Assembly (NCBI GenBank): GCA_902540235.1
Contig: CACBLI010000004.1
Location: 49,980-113,979, forward strand
Length of the DNA stretch: 64,000 nt
Source of the DNA: an uncultured Pelagibacteraceae bacterium
GTDB taxonomy: Bacteria > Pseudomonadota > Alphaproteobacteria > Pelagibacterales > Pelagibacteraceae
Reading direction: 5' to 3'
Shown: one piece after another, positions 53,232-63,146 of the stretch
Position numbering within the stretch: the stretch's first letter is position 1
How the letters are laid out: the number at the start of each line of letters is the position of its first letter
Made by a program: the position numbers and the translations under genes
The notes under the pieces: generated by a model
The model's database searches: none
Told to the model about the DNA's origin: nothing
The model's input: the letters and a program-made list of their open reading frames with translations, nothing else

Positions 53232-55709
53232 TTAATTAAAATTTAATTTTTTTAAAACTTCAAAAGGAGTTTCTTTTAGTATATTTTTAGTTTGTTTTTT
53301 AAAATTCTTTTTTGGGATATATTTAAAGAATATATCGTTCTCTTTATTGATTATTTTATAATTCATACTTTTGAGAAGTTTTTTAAAATTCTCTTTATTA
53401 CAGCCTAGTAAATTTAACATTTCTGGAACCATTTTAACTTCTTTTTCTTTATCAGAATTGGATCGAATTATTTGCATAAATAACCTTTCTAGGATGTCGA
53501 TCCTTACATAAAAATTATTAAATTTTTCAAATCCACAAAGTAACATGAAGTTTTTATTTTTATTTTTATCATCATCTAAAAAATTTAATCCAAAAGTTGG
53601 AGGACTAAGGTTTAAATATTTCTGATGATAATTTTTCCAAAGCAAGGTTCTTAGTGAAACAGGCTCAGGTTTAATTAATCTATACAAAAAAATATGATAT
53701 CTACCAAACCTTACCCCCAAATCTCTCAAAATTTTTCTTTCATTGTGTCCTAAGTTTTTTAAGTAATCCGAGACCTGATCTCTTTTAAGTACACCATTAC
53801 TTTCATAAAGTTGATATGCAAGTGCTTTTATGGAAGAATTTTTTTCTTTTAAGTATTTTAAATCAATTAAACTTTTCAATATTGACTCTATTTTGTCTCT
53901 AAGCCATTTTTCTAAATAGTTAATCAGTCTTTGTCTTTGCCCTTGTTCTAAAATATCATCTACTATTAATTCAATTTTTGGATTTAAATAATCTTTACCT
54001 GGTAGCAGCCTTCCAATAGATGAATTTTTCCAATAAAACTTAAAATCATCTTTTAATTCAATTAATCCTGTTTCAACTATTGATTTAACTCTTTTTTCTA
54101 ATTCTGGACCTACTGTTTGCCGTGCAGCTTTCTTGAGAGATTTAATATCGGTTTCTAGTGCACCCTTTTTTAGGTCTAGTTCTAACTTGAGACCATTAAT
54201 TTTACCTATGAATTGCTTATCTATCATGACATCATTATTTTCTAAAATTTTAGTATCAAACTCCATATCTTGTTTTAATCCTCTCGCTAGAACACTTGCA
54301 CGTTTATCAATGAAAGTTTTTGTAAGTTCTTCATGTAATCTATCTGAAAGCTTATCCTCTAACAATTTTGTTTTTTCAATCCAGTAATTTTGATTTTCTA
54401 CCCAATTATTTTTATTAGAAACATAAGACCAAGTTCTTACATTTGCAATTCTATTTGATATAGAATCAACGTTTCCCTCTAATTTATCAAGCTTTACTAG
54501 TTGAAGTCTCATATAATCTTCTGTGATTTTTCCTTTATTGCTATTTAAATACTTAAAAACGTTTGAAATCACTTCATAATGATTTCCATAAGTTTTTTTG
54601 ACGAAGTCAGGTATTTGACAACATTCCCACAGGAGCTTTAATTTCCTTTCACTAAACTCAAAATTCTCAAGACTTTTATCTTTTAAAAAAAATCTAAGAG
54701 CTTTTTCATCTTCACATTCACGTATCTTTCTTAACCACTCTCTATTTGGTTTTTCATCCAGTGATTTTAAAAGCGTAGATGGATTTTGAAAATTTAAATA
54801 AGAATTCCGCCAAAATAGAAACTGAATTTCTTCAAATTTATGATTTTCTAATAATTCAACTTCCCCCGCGCTAATTTCTTTACAATTACCTGTTGTACCA
54901 AAGCTACCATCATTAATATATCTGCCAGCTCTTCCTGCTATTTGTCCAATTTCTGATAAATTTAATCTTCTTAATTTTCTTCCATCAAATTTTTTTAAGT
55001 TAGAAAAATAAATATTATCTAGATCCATATTTATACCCATACCAATAGCATCTGTTGCAACTAAAAAATCAACATCATTAGATTGATAAAGTTCAACTTG
55101 AGCATTTCTTGTTTTGGGACTCAAAGAACCCATTACAATTGCTGCCCCACCTTTTTGTCTTCTAATAAGTTCTGCAATAGCATAAACCTCCTCGGCTGAG
55201 AATGCTATAATTGCTGTTTTTCTATTTATTCTAGAGATCTTTTTATATCCAGTATAAGTTAGTTTAGATAGTCTGTTTCTATTAATAAACTCAATATCAT
55301 CATTTAATTTTGAAATAATATTTTTTATGGTGTTAGATCCCATTAACATAGTTAGCTTATTTCCTCTCAAATTTAATAATCTATCAGTAAATATATGCCC
55401 ACGTTCATGGTCAGCACACATCTGAATTTCATCTACTCCAACAAAATCTAACTGTTTATCAATAGGCATAGACTCAACAGTGCATAAAAAATACTTTGCA
55501 TTATCAGGAATAATTTTTTCTTCACCAGTAATTAAAGCAACTTTATCTGAAGAGATTTTATGAATTATTCTGTCATATACTTCTCTAGCTAACAATCTTA
55601 GAGGAAATCCAATCATACCATTCTCAAAGGAGAGCATAGTTTCAATAGCTAGATGAGTTTTGCCTGTATTTGTTGGGCCTAGGACAGCTGTAATTTTATT
55701 TTTGTTCAT
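53232..55709 (-). CDS. SUV3-like superfamily-2 RNA helicase
   Basis: 825 residues. The helicase core is compact: P-loop LGPTNTGKTHLA (10-21), DEIQMCADHERGH (motif II, DEIQ), MGSLSPKTRNAQV, ATDAIGMGINMD and IGQIAGRAGRY (motif VI, about 256-266). This arrangement, with the short core near the N-terminus, is that of SUPV3L1 (mitochondrial degradosome helicase) and its alphaproteobacterial homologues. The remaining 500 residues hold SUV3 C-terminal helices. The role is probably RNA turnover with exonucleases such as PNPase. It heads the helicase-terB-fdxA-carD operon. Confidence 0.9.
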   Translation of the reverse strand: MNKNKITAVLGPTNTGKTHLAIETMLSFENGMIGFPLRLLAREVYDRIIHKISSDKVALITGEEKIIPDNAKYFLCTVESMPIDKQLDFVGVDEIQMCADHERGHIFTDRLLNLRGNKLTMLMGSNTIKNIISKLNDDIEFINRNRLSKLTYTGYKKISRINRKTAIIAFSAEEVYAIAELIRRQKGGAAIVMGSLSPKTRNAQVELYQSNDVDFLVATDAIGMGINMDLDNIYFSNLKKFDGRKLRRLNLSEIGQIAGRAGRYINDGSFGTTGNCKEISAGEVELLENHKFEEIQFLFWRNSYLNFQNPSTLLKSLDEKPNREWLRKIRECEDEKALRFFLKDKSLENFEFSERKLKLLWECCQIPDFVKKTYGNHYEVISNVFKYLNSNKGKITEDYMRLQLVKLDKLEGNVDSISNRIANVRTWSYVSNKNNWVENQNYWIEKTKLLEDKLSDRLHEELTKTFIDKRASVLARGLKQDMEFDTKILENNDVMIDKQFIGKINGLKLELDLKKGALETDIKSLKKAARQTVGPELEKRVKSIVETGLIELKDDFKFYWKNSSIGRLLPGKDYLNPKIELIVDDILEQGQRQRLINYLEKWLRDKIESILKSLIDLKYLKEKNSSIKALAYQLYESNGVLKRDQVSDYLKNLGHNERKILRDLGVRFGRYHIFLYRLIKPEPVSLRTLLWKNYHQKYLNLSPPTFGLNFLDDDKNKNKNFMLLCGFEKFNNFYVRIDILERLFMQIIRSNSDKEKEVKMVPEMLNLLGCNKENFKKLLKSMNYKIINKENDIFFKYIPKKNFKKQTKNILKETPFEVLKKLNFN

Positions 55710-55873
55710 TCCTATTTTTAGTGTGCTAAAATTTTTATCTACTACATATAGTTGGTGTTAAAGAACAAAGATAGTCTAAAACATGACCGAATCGAAGTAT
55801 AAAAAGTTCTCATTTTAACTAAATCTTATTTATTTTAACATACTTAATTCTTAACAATAATTAAAATTTCGAT
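55710..55873. other. Gap between helicase and thioesterase genes
   Basis: 164 bp, A+T-rich. It contains the helicase promoter region (minus strand). I see no ORF with a plausible product, no hairpin terminator and no repeat. Confidence 0.4.
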
Positions 55874-56275
55874 TTAAGATTTTTGTAAAATTTTCCAAAC
55901 TCCTGAAGCCGAGGTAATAGTTTTGCTATTACATTTTAACTCACAAAAAAGAAAAACTAGTGTTTTAGTTTTCTTAAGAATTTTAACATTACCTATTATC
56001 TCGTCCCCAGCTTTTGATGATCCAATAAATTTTAGATCTAACGAAATTGTAACACAAGGTGCATTATCTACTGATCTATGTGCTGCAGTTCCTGCACCTG
56101 CATCTATTAAAGCTGATAAATACCCACCATGAGTAATACCTGCTGCATTTAAATGATTCTCATTAATTGTAGATTTAAATTCATATTCAGTTTCGGAAAT
56201 ATTTCTAAATAAGACACCACCATTATGTTTCATAAATCCTTTTTGAATGCTAATTTGTTGGAAATTTTTAGACAT
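55874..56275 (-). CDS. PaaI-type hotdog-fold thioesterase
   Basis: 133 residues from the ATG at 56273-56275 (MSKNFQQISIQKGFMKHNGGV). The frame extends 34 codons further 5', but those are A/T-rich, hydrophobic and unlike the family, so they were left out. The hotdog motif GITHGGYLSALIDAGAGTAAH (about 50-69, in parts) and VTISLDLKFIGSSKAGDEI match acyl-CoA thioesterases of the PaaI/YbgC type. Substrate is not known. It is followed on the minus strand side by nothing operonic; tRNA-Arg lies 125 bp upstream. Confidence 0.84.
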   Translation of the reverse strand: MSKNFQQISIQKGFMKHNGGVLFRNISETEYEFKSTINENHLNAAGITHGGYLSALIDAGAGTAAHRSVDNAPCVTISLDLKFIGSSKAGDEIIGNVKILKKTKTLVFLFCELKCNSKTITSASGVWKILQKS

Positions 56276-56399
56276 AATTTTTCTTTTTATAATATAAAAG
56301 TTAAAATTAATAGAATTATTAAGATAATGATAAAAAAATATATCACAGATTTTTGAAGAGATGTTTTCAACAACCAATTTAACATATTCATTATTATTA

Positions 56400-56476
56400 T
56401 GGTGCGCCTGCTAGGAGTCGAACCCAGAACCTCCTGGTCCGTAGCCAAGCGCTCTATCCAATTGAGCTACAGGCGC
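56400..56476 (-). tRNA. tRNA-Arg (anticodon ACG)
   Basis: 77 nt including an encoded CCA (complement of 56400-56402). Acceptor stem GCGCCTG pairs with CAGGCGC. The D arm contains GCTCAATTGGATAGAGC. The anticodon stem CTTGG/CCAGG encloses the loop CTACGGA, giving anticodon ACG (inosine-modified to read CGN). T arm with GGTTCGACTCC. All invariant positions look intact. Confidence 0.96.
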
Positions 56477-56548
56477 ATTTTTAAATTTTATTTATTATTC
56501 TATATCATTTTTTAGTATATTTTAATGCTAAGACAAATTTAAATTATT

Positions 56549-57724
56549 ATGAATAATTCATTGAATGATGTTGTGATTATAGAAGCTGTTAGAACACCGA
56601 TTGGCGCTTATAAAGGATCTCTTAAAGAGTTAAGTGCTGATAAGTTGGGATCAATTGTTATCAAGGAAATTTTAAGAAAAAGTAAATTGGACAAAGATGA
56701 TATTGATGAGATAATTATGGGCCAAGTACTTACAGCTGGTGGAGGTCAAAATCCTGCAAGACAAGCAGCAATAAATGCAGGTATAAATATCTCTAAACCA
56801 GCTTATATAGTTAATCAAGTTTGTGGATCTGGACTTAGAGCTGTAATCTCAGGATATCAATCAATTAAATTAGGAGAAGCAAAAAATGTAATTTCGGGTG
56901 GTCAAGAAAACATGTCATTAGCTCCACATTCAATTTTTTATCGCGATAATAAAAAAATTTCAGAGAAACATTTGATAGATACAATGATAAATGATGGATT
57001 GATAGACGCATTTAATAATTATCATATGGGTGTGACTGCTGAAAATGTTGCAAAAAAATTTAATATTTCAAGAGCAGAACAGGATGATTTTGCTCTAAAT
57101 TCTCAAAAAAAAACTGAAATTGCAATTAACACAAATAAATTTAAGGAAGAACTAATCAAAATAAATCAACCTGGTATCAATCTTGATAAAGATGAGCATC
57201 CAAGAAAAGAGCTAAATAAATCGGATTTAGAGAAATTAAAAGCAGTGTTCTTAAAAAATGGAACTGTAACACCTGGAAATTCATCAGGAATTAATGATGG
57301 TGCAGCTGCTTTATTATTAACAACCTTAGAAGAAGCTAAAAAAAAATCAATTCAACCGTTAGTAAAGATAACATCATGGGCTTCAGTCGGAGTTGATCCA
57401 ACTCTAATGGGCCTTGGGCCAATTGAGGCTGTGCGTAAAGCATTAAAAAAAGCAAAATGGGATTTAAACGACATAGATCTTTTTGAAATTAATGAAGCCT
57501 TTGCCGCACAAAGCATTGCAGTGATACGTAAATTAAATATTGATGAGCATAAAGTAAATGTTAATGGAGGAGCTATAGCATTGGGTCATCCTATAGGAGC
57601 ATCAGGTGCCAGAATATTAGTTACTCTTATTCATGAGATGATAAAACAAAAAAAGAACAAAGGTTGTGCTACACTATGCATTGGTGGTGGAATGGGCATA
57701 GCCTTATGTGTTGAGAGAATTTAA
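56549..57724 (+). CDS. Acetyl-CoA acetyltransferase (thiolase II)
   Basis: Condenses two acetyl-CoA to acetoacetyl-CoA or runs in reverse. The 391 residues include the acyl-enzyme Cys92 in VNQVCGSGLRAVIS, GGQENMSLAPH (diagnostic of biosynthetic AtoB/PhaA-type thiolases), NGGAIALGHPIGASGARI (active His, about 351) and the second Cys in CATLCIGGGMGIA (about 381). No other acetoacetate or PHA gene is adjacent, so whether it serves catabolism or biosynthesis is open. Transcribed alone upstream of aceE. Confidence 0.95.
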   Translation: MNNSLNDVVIIEAVRTPIGAYKGSLKELSADKLGSIVIKEILRKSKLDKDDIDEIIMGQVLTAGGGQNPARQAAINAGINISKPAYIVNQVCGSGLRAVISGYQSIKLGEAKNVISGGQENMSLAPHSIFYRDNKKISEKHLIDTMINDGLIDAFNNYHMGVTAENVAKKFNISRAEQDDFALNSQKKTEIAINTNKFKEELIKINQPGINLDKDEHPRKELNKSDLEKLKAVFLKNGTVTPGNSSGINDGAAALLLTTLEEAKKKSIQPLVKITSWASVGVDPTLMGLGPIEAVRKALKKAKWDLNDIDLFEINEAFAAQSIAVIRKLNIDEHKVNVNGGAIALGHPIGASGARILVTLIHEMIKQKKNKGCATLCIGGGMGIALCVERI

Positions 57725-57837
57725 GAATTGATTCTTTTAAATTTCTCTTCAAGCAAAATTTTTTGTATCCAAATTTTAGCATCAATGTAATTGCTTTCTT
57801 TTGGTTGCATGAGCATATTTAATAACTTTTTAATCAT
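57721..57837 (-). CDS. Possible 38-residue ORF, function unknown
   Basis: An ATG-initiated frame of 38 codons (MIKKLLNMLMQPKES...) on the minus strand in the 214-bp thiolase-aceE gap, whose stop overlaps the end of the thiolase gene by 4 nt. The product has a balanced, soluble amphipathic composition with DAKIWIQKILLEEK, unlike the random Lys/Asn/Ile translations of non-coding sequence here. No ribosome site or homologue can be named. Weak candidate. Confidence 0.3.
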   Translation of the reverse strand: MIKKLLNMLMQPKESNYIDAKIWIQKILLEEKFKRINS

Positions 57838-57938
57838 TTTTCTAAAGTATACATTAGAAGAGTGTCAAAAAATTGAGCAGAATGTGTTAAAAATAGCAAT
57901 TAAGTAAAATTTTATAGTGTATAAGATCTAAATATTAA

Positions 57939-60900
57939 ATGAGTGAAAAACTATTAGTTCCTGATATAGGCGACTTTGAAAATGTAGAGGTTATTGAATT
58001 ACTTGTCAAAGAAGGTGAAGAAATTGCCAAAAACGATCCAGTAGTTACTATTGAAAGTGATAAATCAAGTGTTGAAATACCTTCGACATTGTCAGGTATA
58101 ATCGAGACAATTAAAGTTAAAGTAGGTGATAAAGTTTCGAAAGGTGATTTAATTCTTAGTGTCTCAGGTTCAAGTGAAAAAAATTCTCCATCAAAAACTA
58201 TTCCAAAAGACACTGAAAACTTGATTAAAGAGGCAGAGAAATCATTAGAAAAAAAACAAGAGCAAACTATCCATACAAATAATAGTGAAAGAAAAAAACC
58301 AGAAATAATTCAAGTAGTTAATGACGGTGATATTGATCCATTAGAAACCAATGAGTGGCTAGAGTCACTTTCTGCAGTAATTGAAAAAGATGGTAATCAG
58401 AGAGCTCATTATTTAATAAAGGAATTAATAAACAAAGCTTATATGGAGGGTGCAAATATTCCCTACACACAAAACACACCCTATATAAATACAATTCCAG
58501 TTAATGAAGAGAAAAAATCAAATGGTGATCAAAATATTGAGAGAAGAATTAGGTCATTAATAAGATGGAATTCCGCAGCAATGGTTGTTCGTGCGAACAA
58601 AAAGTTTCCAGAGCTAGGAGGACATATTGGAACATTTGCATCAGCTGCTACACTTTATGATGTAGGTATGAATCATTTTTGGAGAGCAAAAAATAATAAA
58701 TTTGGTGGGGATTTGATTTACTTTCAAGGGCATAGCGCGCCAGGCATGTACGCAAGAGCGTTTCTTGAGGGAAGACTTAACGAAAAGCAATTAGATAGTT
58801 TTAGACAAGAAGTCAATCCAGGAGGTCTTTCATCTTATCCACACCCTTGGTTAATGCCAAATTTTTGGCAATTTCCCACAGTCTCAATGGGTTTAGGACC
58901 AATGCTAGCAATATATCAAGCAAGATATATGAAATATTTAATTAACAGAGGTCTAATTAAAGATGAAGGAAGAAAAGTGTGGGCTTTTTTAGGAGATGGG
59001 GAAATGGATGAACCAGAGTCTTTAGGTGCAATTGGTTTAGCAGCTAGAGAAAAATTAGATAATTTAATATTTGTAATCAATTGTAACCTTCAAAGATTGG
59101 ATGGACCAGTAAGGGGAAACGGAAAAATTATACAAGAATTAGAGGGTATTTTTAGAGGAGCTGGATGGAATGTTATTAAAGTAATCTGGGGTTCTTATTG
59201 GGATCCGCTATTGGCTAACGATAAAACTGGCCATTTAATTAAAGTTATGAATGAAACTGTTGATGGTGAATATCAAGCGATGAAAGCAAGAGACGGAGCT
59301 TATGTCAGAGAAAAGTTTTTTGGTAAATATCCTGAAACTAAAGAGTTAGTTTCAAGCCTTTCAGACAAAGATATATGGAGATTGAATAGAGGTGGACATG
59401 ATCCTCACAAAGTTTTTGCAGCTTATGATAAAGCCTCAAAAAATATTGGAAGCCCTACAGTTGTAATTGCCAAGACTATAAAGGGTTATGGTATGGGTAA
59501 AAGTGGTGAAAGTGTAAATACAACACATCAAACTAAAAAATTAGATATAAACGATTTGATGTATTACAGAGACAGGTTTGATGTTCCTTTAACTGATAAA
59601 CAGGTACAAAATATTGAATATTATAAGCCAGACCAAAACTCACCAGAAATAAAGTATATAAAAGAAAAAAGACTTCAATTGGGAGGATTTATTCCTGAGA
59701 GAACTACTTATGCAAAACCTATTAAAGCTCCTCCAAAAAACATTTTTGACAATATGAAAGAATCTACAGGAGATAAAGAGATGTCCACAACTATGGCATT
59801 AGTCAGAATGTTAACAAATCTTTTAAGAGATAAAAATGTTGCTCCAAGATTGGTACCAATTATTCCTGATGAAGCGAGAACATTTGGAATGGAGGGTTTT
59901 TTTCAAAAAATTGGTATTTATGCTCATGAAGGACAAAAATATGAACCTGAGGACGCGGCACAATTAAGTTCATATAGAGAAGAAAAAAGTGGACAAGTTT
60001 TGGAGGAAGGAATCAATGAGGCAGGTGCAATGTCTTCATGGATTGCTGCAGGTACTTCTTACACAAATCATGATATTGAAATGATCCCAATTTATTTATT
60101 TTATTCAATGTTTGGTTTTCAGAGAATAGGTGACTTTGCTTGGGCGGGAGCAGATAGTCAATCAAGAGGATTTCTAATTGGTGCTACTGCTGGAAGAACA
60201 ACTTTAGCAGGAGAAGGCTTACAACATCAAGATGGGCATAGTCATTTAATGGCATCAACTATTCCTAATTGTAAGTCCTATGATCCAACATTTCATTATG
60301 AGTTAGCAACTATATTTAGAGAAGGCTTGAAAAGAATGCACGAGAATAAAGAAAATATTTTTTATTACATTACAACAATGAATGAAAATTATCCTCACCC
60401 TGCTATGCCAACTGATAAATCATGTGAAGAAGGTATATTAAAGGGAATGTATAAAATAAAAGAATTTAACAAATATAAAAAAACTAAAATTCAATTTTTG
60501 GGATCTGGTACAATTTTAAGAGAAATGATAGCTGGTGCAGAAATTTTACAAACTGAATATCAAATTGATAGCGAGGTTTGGAGTGTAACTAGTTTTAATG
60601 AATTAAGAAGAGATGGGTTAGAAGTTGAGAGGTATAATTTGTTGAATCCTGAAAAAGAATCAAAAAAAACATATGTTGAAAGTTGTTTAGGTAAAACTGA
60701 AGGTCCTATTCTAGCTGCATCAGATTATATGAGAATGAACTCTGACCAAATTCGACCTTATATAAATAAGAGCTTTTATTCACTTGGAACAGACGGATTT
60801 GGTAGAAGTGATACAAGAAAAAATTTAAGGAGGTTTTTTGAAGTTGATAAAGAGCATGTTGTCACTTATGGGCTAAGTGTTTTAGCTAAAGAACAATTAA

Positions 60901-60977
60901 TTGCATCTAAATATGCTCAAGAGGCAATAAAGAAATATAAAATTGATAAAAATAAACCAATGCCGACAAAACTATAA
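57939..60977 (+). CDS. aceE: Pyruvate dehydrogenase E1 (homodimeric AceE) with an N-terminal lipoyl domain
   Basis: Thiamine-diphosphate subunit of the pyruvate dehydrogenase complex. The 1012 residues are about 120 longer than usual AceE because residues 1-80 form a lipoyl domain (VPDIGDFENVEVIEL..., with Lys42 in ESDKSSVEIPS). It is followed by a flexible charged linker (80-120) and then the normal E1 start (IDPLETNEWLESLSAV). TPP binding is at GDGEMDEPES (about 351-360) with NCNLQRLDGP. C-terminal ADSQSRGFLIGATAGRTTL and LQHQDGHSHL are typical. It overlaps the E2 gene start by 1 nt. Confidence 0.96.
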   Translation: MSEKLLVPDIGDFENVEVIELLVKEGEEIAKNDPVVTIESDKSSVEIPSTLSGIIETIKVKVGDKVSKGDLILSVSGSSEKNSPSKTIPKDTENLIKEAEKSLEKKQEQTIHTNNSERKKPEIIQVVNDGDIDPLETNEWLESLSAVIEKDGNQRAHYLIKELINKAYMEGANIPYTQNTPYINTIPVNEEKKSNGDQNIERRIRSLIRWNSAAMVVRANKKFPELGGHIGTFASAATLYDVGMNHFWRAKNNKFGGDLIYFQGHSAPGMYARAFLEGRLNEKQLDSFRQEVNPGGLSSYPHPWLMPNFWQFPTVSMGLGPMLAIYQARYMKYLINRGLIKDEGRKVWAFLGDGEMDEPESLGAIGLAAREKLDNLIFVINCNLQRLDGPVRGNGKIIQELEGIFRGAGWNVIKVIWGSYWDPLLANDKTGHLIKVMNETVDGEYQAMKARDGAYVREKFFGKYPETKELVSSLSDKDIWRLNRGGHDPHKVFAAYDKASKNIGSPTVVIAKTIKGYGMGKSGESVNTTHQTKKLDINDLMYYRDRFDVPLTDKQVQNIEYYKPDQNSPEIKYIKEKRLQLGGFIPERTTYAKPIKAPPKNIFDNMKESTGDKEMSTTMALVRMLTNLLRDKNVAPRLVPIIPDEARTFGMEGFFQKIGIYAHEGQKYEPEDAAQLSSYREEKSGQVLEEGINEAGAMSSWIAAGTSYTNHDIEMIPIYLFYSMFGFQRIGDFAWAGADSQSRGFLIGATAGRTTLAGEGLQHQDGHSHLMASTIPNCKSYDPTFHYELATIFREGLKRMHENKENIFYYITTMNENYPHPAMPTDKSCEEGILKGMYKIKEFNKYKKTKIQFLGSGTILREMIAGAEILQTEYQIDSEVWSVTSFNELRRDGLEVERYNLLNPEKESKKTYVESCLGKTEGPILAASDYMRMNSDQIRPYINKSFYSLGTDGFGRSDTRKNLRRFFEVDKEHVVTYGLSVLAKEQLIASKYAQEAIKKYKIDKNKPMPTKL

Positions 60978-62248
60978 TGTCAAAGAAAGATATAAAAGTT
61001 CCAAATATTGGTGAATTCAAGGATGTAGAAGTCATTGAAGTTTTAATTAAAAAAGGTCAAAAAATTAAAAAGAATGATCCACTTATAACTATTGAAAGCG
61101 ATAAATCTAGTGTGGAAATACCATCATCTGATGATGGTACTGTAACTTCTTTAAAAGTTAAAATTGGAGACAAAGTATCGGAAGGTGATAAAATTATTGA
61201 AATTGAAATTGAAAGTGAGAAAGAAATTAAAAAAACAAGTGTCCATGAATTACCAAAAAAACGATTATCAAAAGAAATAAAAAAAAAAGAATTAAAAAAA
61301 AGTAATGAAACTAAAAATATAATAATCAAAGATTTTTCTGTAAAAGCTTCTGCATCACCAAAAGTAAGAAAATTCGCAAGAGAGCTAGGAGTTAACATTG
61401 ATGAAGTTCCTGGCAGTGAAAGACAAGGGAGAATTACTGAAAGTGATGTGAAGTTATTTGTTGCAACCAAATCTAATAAAAATTTCAAAGATCAAAATAT
61501 AACTGAAAAAAAGATTGAACTAGAATATTCACATTCAGATTTTGGGGAAGTAGACATTAAAGACATCCCTAGAGTAAAAAAGTTATCATCTAAATATTTG
61601 ATGAACTCTTGGACAAAAATTCCTCACGTAACTAATCATGATGAAGCCGATATAACTGAATTAGAGGAATTCAGAACTTCTTTAACGGATATATATACAG
61701 GTGAAAAAAAAAAAATTACACCATTAGCTTTCATCGTAAAGGCATTAACAACATCATTGAAAAAATTTCCAAATTTTAATAGCTCAATCGATGAAATCGA
61801 AAAAGGTAAAATGACTGTTAAAAAATATTATCATGTTGGTATAGCAGTAGATACTCCACATGGTTTGATGGTTCCAAAATTAAGGAATGCTGATAATAAG
61901 AATATTTCTTTAATAAGCACAGAATTAAAAAAAATAAGTCAGCAATGCAGAGATCTTAAAATTGATAAAAAAGAGTTATTTGGAGGTTCAATGACCATAA
62001 CTAGCCTTGGAGGAATTGGTGGATCTTTCTTCACTCCAATTATAAATTATCCTGAGGTTGCTATTTTGGGAGTAGGCAGAGCAGAAAAAAAACAGGTATT
62101 TTTAGATGGAAAATTTGTTACACGTACGATGTTACCACTTTCTTTATCGTATGATCATAGAATTATCGACGGTGCGGAGGCAGCTCGATTCAATAATAAT
62201 TTAAAAGAAAATTTGGGCAAAAATTTTGCCTATAAATTAGCTGTTTAA
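60977..62248 (+). CDS. aceF: Pyruvate dehydrogenase E2 (dihydrolipoyl acetyltransferase)
   Basis: Core subunit transferring acetyl to CoA. The 423 residues have one lipoyl domain (1-80, Lys43 in ESDKSSVEIPS), a charged linker, a peripheral-subunit-binding domain (about 125-165, with ASPKVRKFARELGVNID and GRITESDVKLF), and the catalytic domain ending with LSYDHRIIDGAEAARF, whose His and Asp are catalytic. Its lipoyl domain closely resembles that of the preceding E1, implying duplication. No E3 (lpd) gene follows; the E3 must be elsewhere. Confidence 0.95.
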   Translation: MSKKDIKVPNIGEFKDVEVIEVLIKKGQKIKKNDPLITIESDKSSVEIPSSDDGTVTSLKVKIGDKVSEGDKIIEIEIESEKEIKKTSVHELPKKRLSKEIKKKELKKSNETKNIIIKDFSVKASASPKVRKFARELGVNIDEVPGSERQGRITESDVKLFVATKSNKNFKDQNITEKKIELEYSHSDFGEVDIKDIPRVKKLSSKYLMNSWTKIPHVTNHDEADITELEEFRTSLTDIYTGEKKKITPLAFIVKALTTSLKKFPNFNSSIDEIEKGKMTVKKYYHVGIAVDTPHGLMVPKLRNADNKNISLISTELKKISQQCRDLKIDKKELFGGSMTITSLGGIGGSFFTPIINYPEVAILGVGRAEKKQVFLDGKFVTRTMLPLSLSYDHRIIDGAEAARFNNNLKENLGKNFAYKLAV

Positions 62249-62255
62249 TTAAATA

Positions 62256-63146
62256 ATGTCCAAGAGTATTTCATTGTTTAGTGCTTTGCTATGCACATTC
62301 ATTTGGGGAACTACATTCATAGCTCAAGACACTGGTATGGATGATATAGGTCCATTTACATTTAACGCAGTTAGATTTTTTGTAGGTTTTTTAGCAATCC
62401 TACCTGTAGCATTAATATTTGAGACCAAAAAATTTAAAATAGAGTTTAAAATTGGTTATAAATATTTTGTTATTCTGTCCTGTTTAATTGGATTGTCACT
62501 TTTTTTAGGCTCAGCATTACAACAAATAGCTCTAATTTATACAGATGTAGCTAATGCCGCCTTTTTTACAATTTTTTATGTCCCTATGGTACCAATTATT
62601 CTTTTTATATTTAAGAGGAACTCATTACATTGGAGTGTATGGCCGTCAGTAATTTTATGCTTAATTGGTGGATATCTATTAACTAGTTTTTATGATGCTA
62701 CAGTTAGGCTTGGAGATACATTGGTCATTCTTGGAGCATTATTCTGGAGTACGCATATTATTTTTACAGGAATGATCATTGCAAAATACAATCTACCAAT
62801 AACCATCGGTGCTGTTCAAACTTTAATTGTAGCTATATTTTCTTTTTTAATTGGCTCAGTTTACGAGGAGTTTATTTTTGAAAATATCGTAAACGAGATA
62901 GACTCAATTTTATATGCTGGAATATTATCAGGTGGACTTGCTTTTGTATTACAAATATATGCTCAAAAAAATATTACCCCTGCTCCAGCTGCTATAATAT
63001 TTTCTCTTGAAGGAGTTTTTGCTACAGTAGCAGCATGGTTTTTGCTAAATCAAATATTAGATATAAATAATTTGTTAGGATGTTTATTTATATTATCAGG
63101 TGTTTTGTTTTCTCAATTGGTTCCTTTAATAAAAAGGTCTTCTTAA
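62256..63146 (+). CDS. EamA-family (DMT) transporter
   Basis: 296 residues forming ten hydrophobic helices in two EamA repeats (about 8-140 and 150-290). The N-terminus has FIWGTTFIAQD, and repeat 1 carries FNAVRFFVGFLAIL. Members export or import metabolites (amino acids, nucleotide sugars and others); the substrate cannot be told. It lies 7 nt after aceF, so it is probably read from the same transcript, but has no clear functional link to PDH. Its end is convergent with uppP by 4 nt. Confidence 0.9.
   Translation: MSKSISLFSALLCTFIWGTTFIAQDTGMDDIGPFTFNAVRFFVGFLAILPVALIFETKKFKIEFKIGYKYFVILSCLIGLSLFLGSALQQIALIYTDVANAAFFTIFYVPMVPIILFIFKRNSLHWSVWPSVILCLIGGYLLTSFYDATVRLGDTLVILGALFWSTHIIFTGMIIAKYNLPITIGAVQTLIVAIFSFLIGSVYEEFIFENIVNEIDSILYAGILSGGLAFVLQIYAQKNITPAPAAIIFSLEGVFATVAAWFLLNQILDINNLLGCLFILSGVLFSQLVPLIKRSS

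Noticed and set aside
57935..58213. 92-codon minus-strand ORF opposite the lipoyl domain of aceE, with a similar one opposite aceF (61057-61488)
   Set aside because: The two resemble each other only because the underlying lipoyl domains are homologous; both are antisense shadows.
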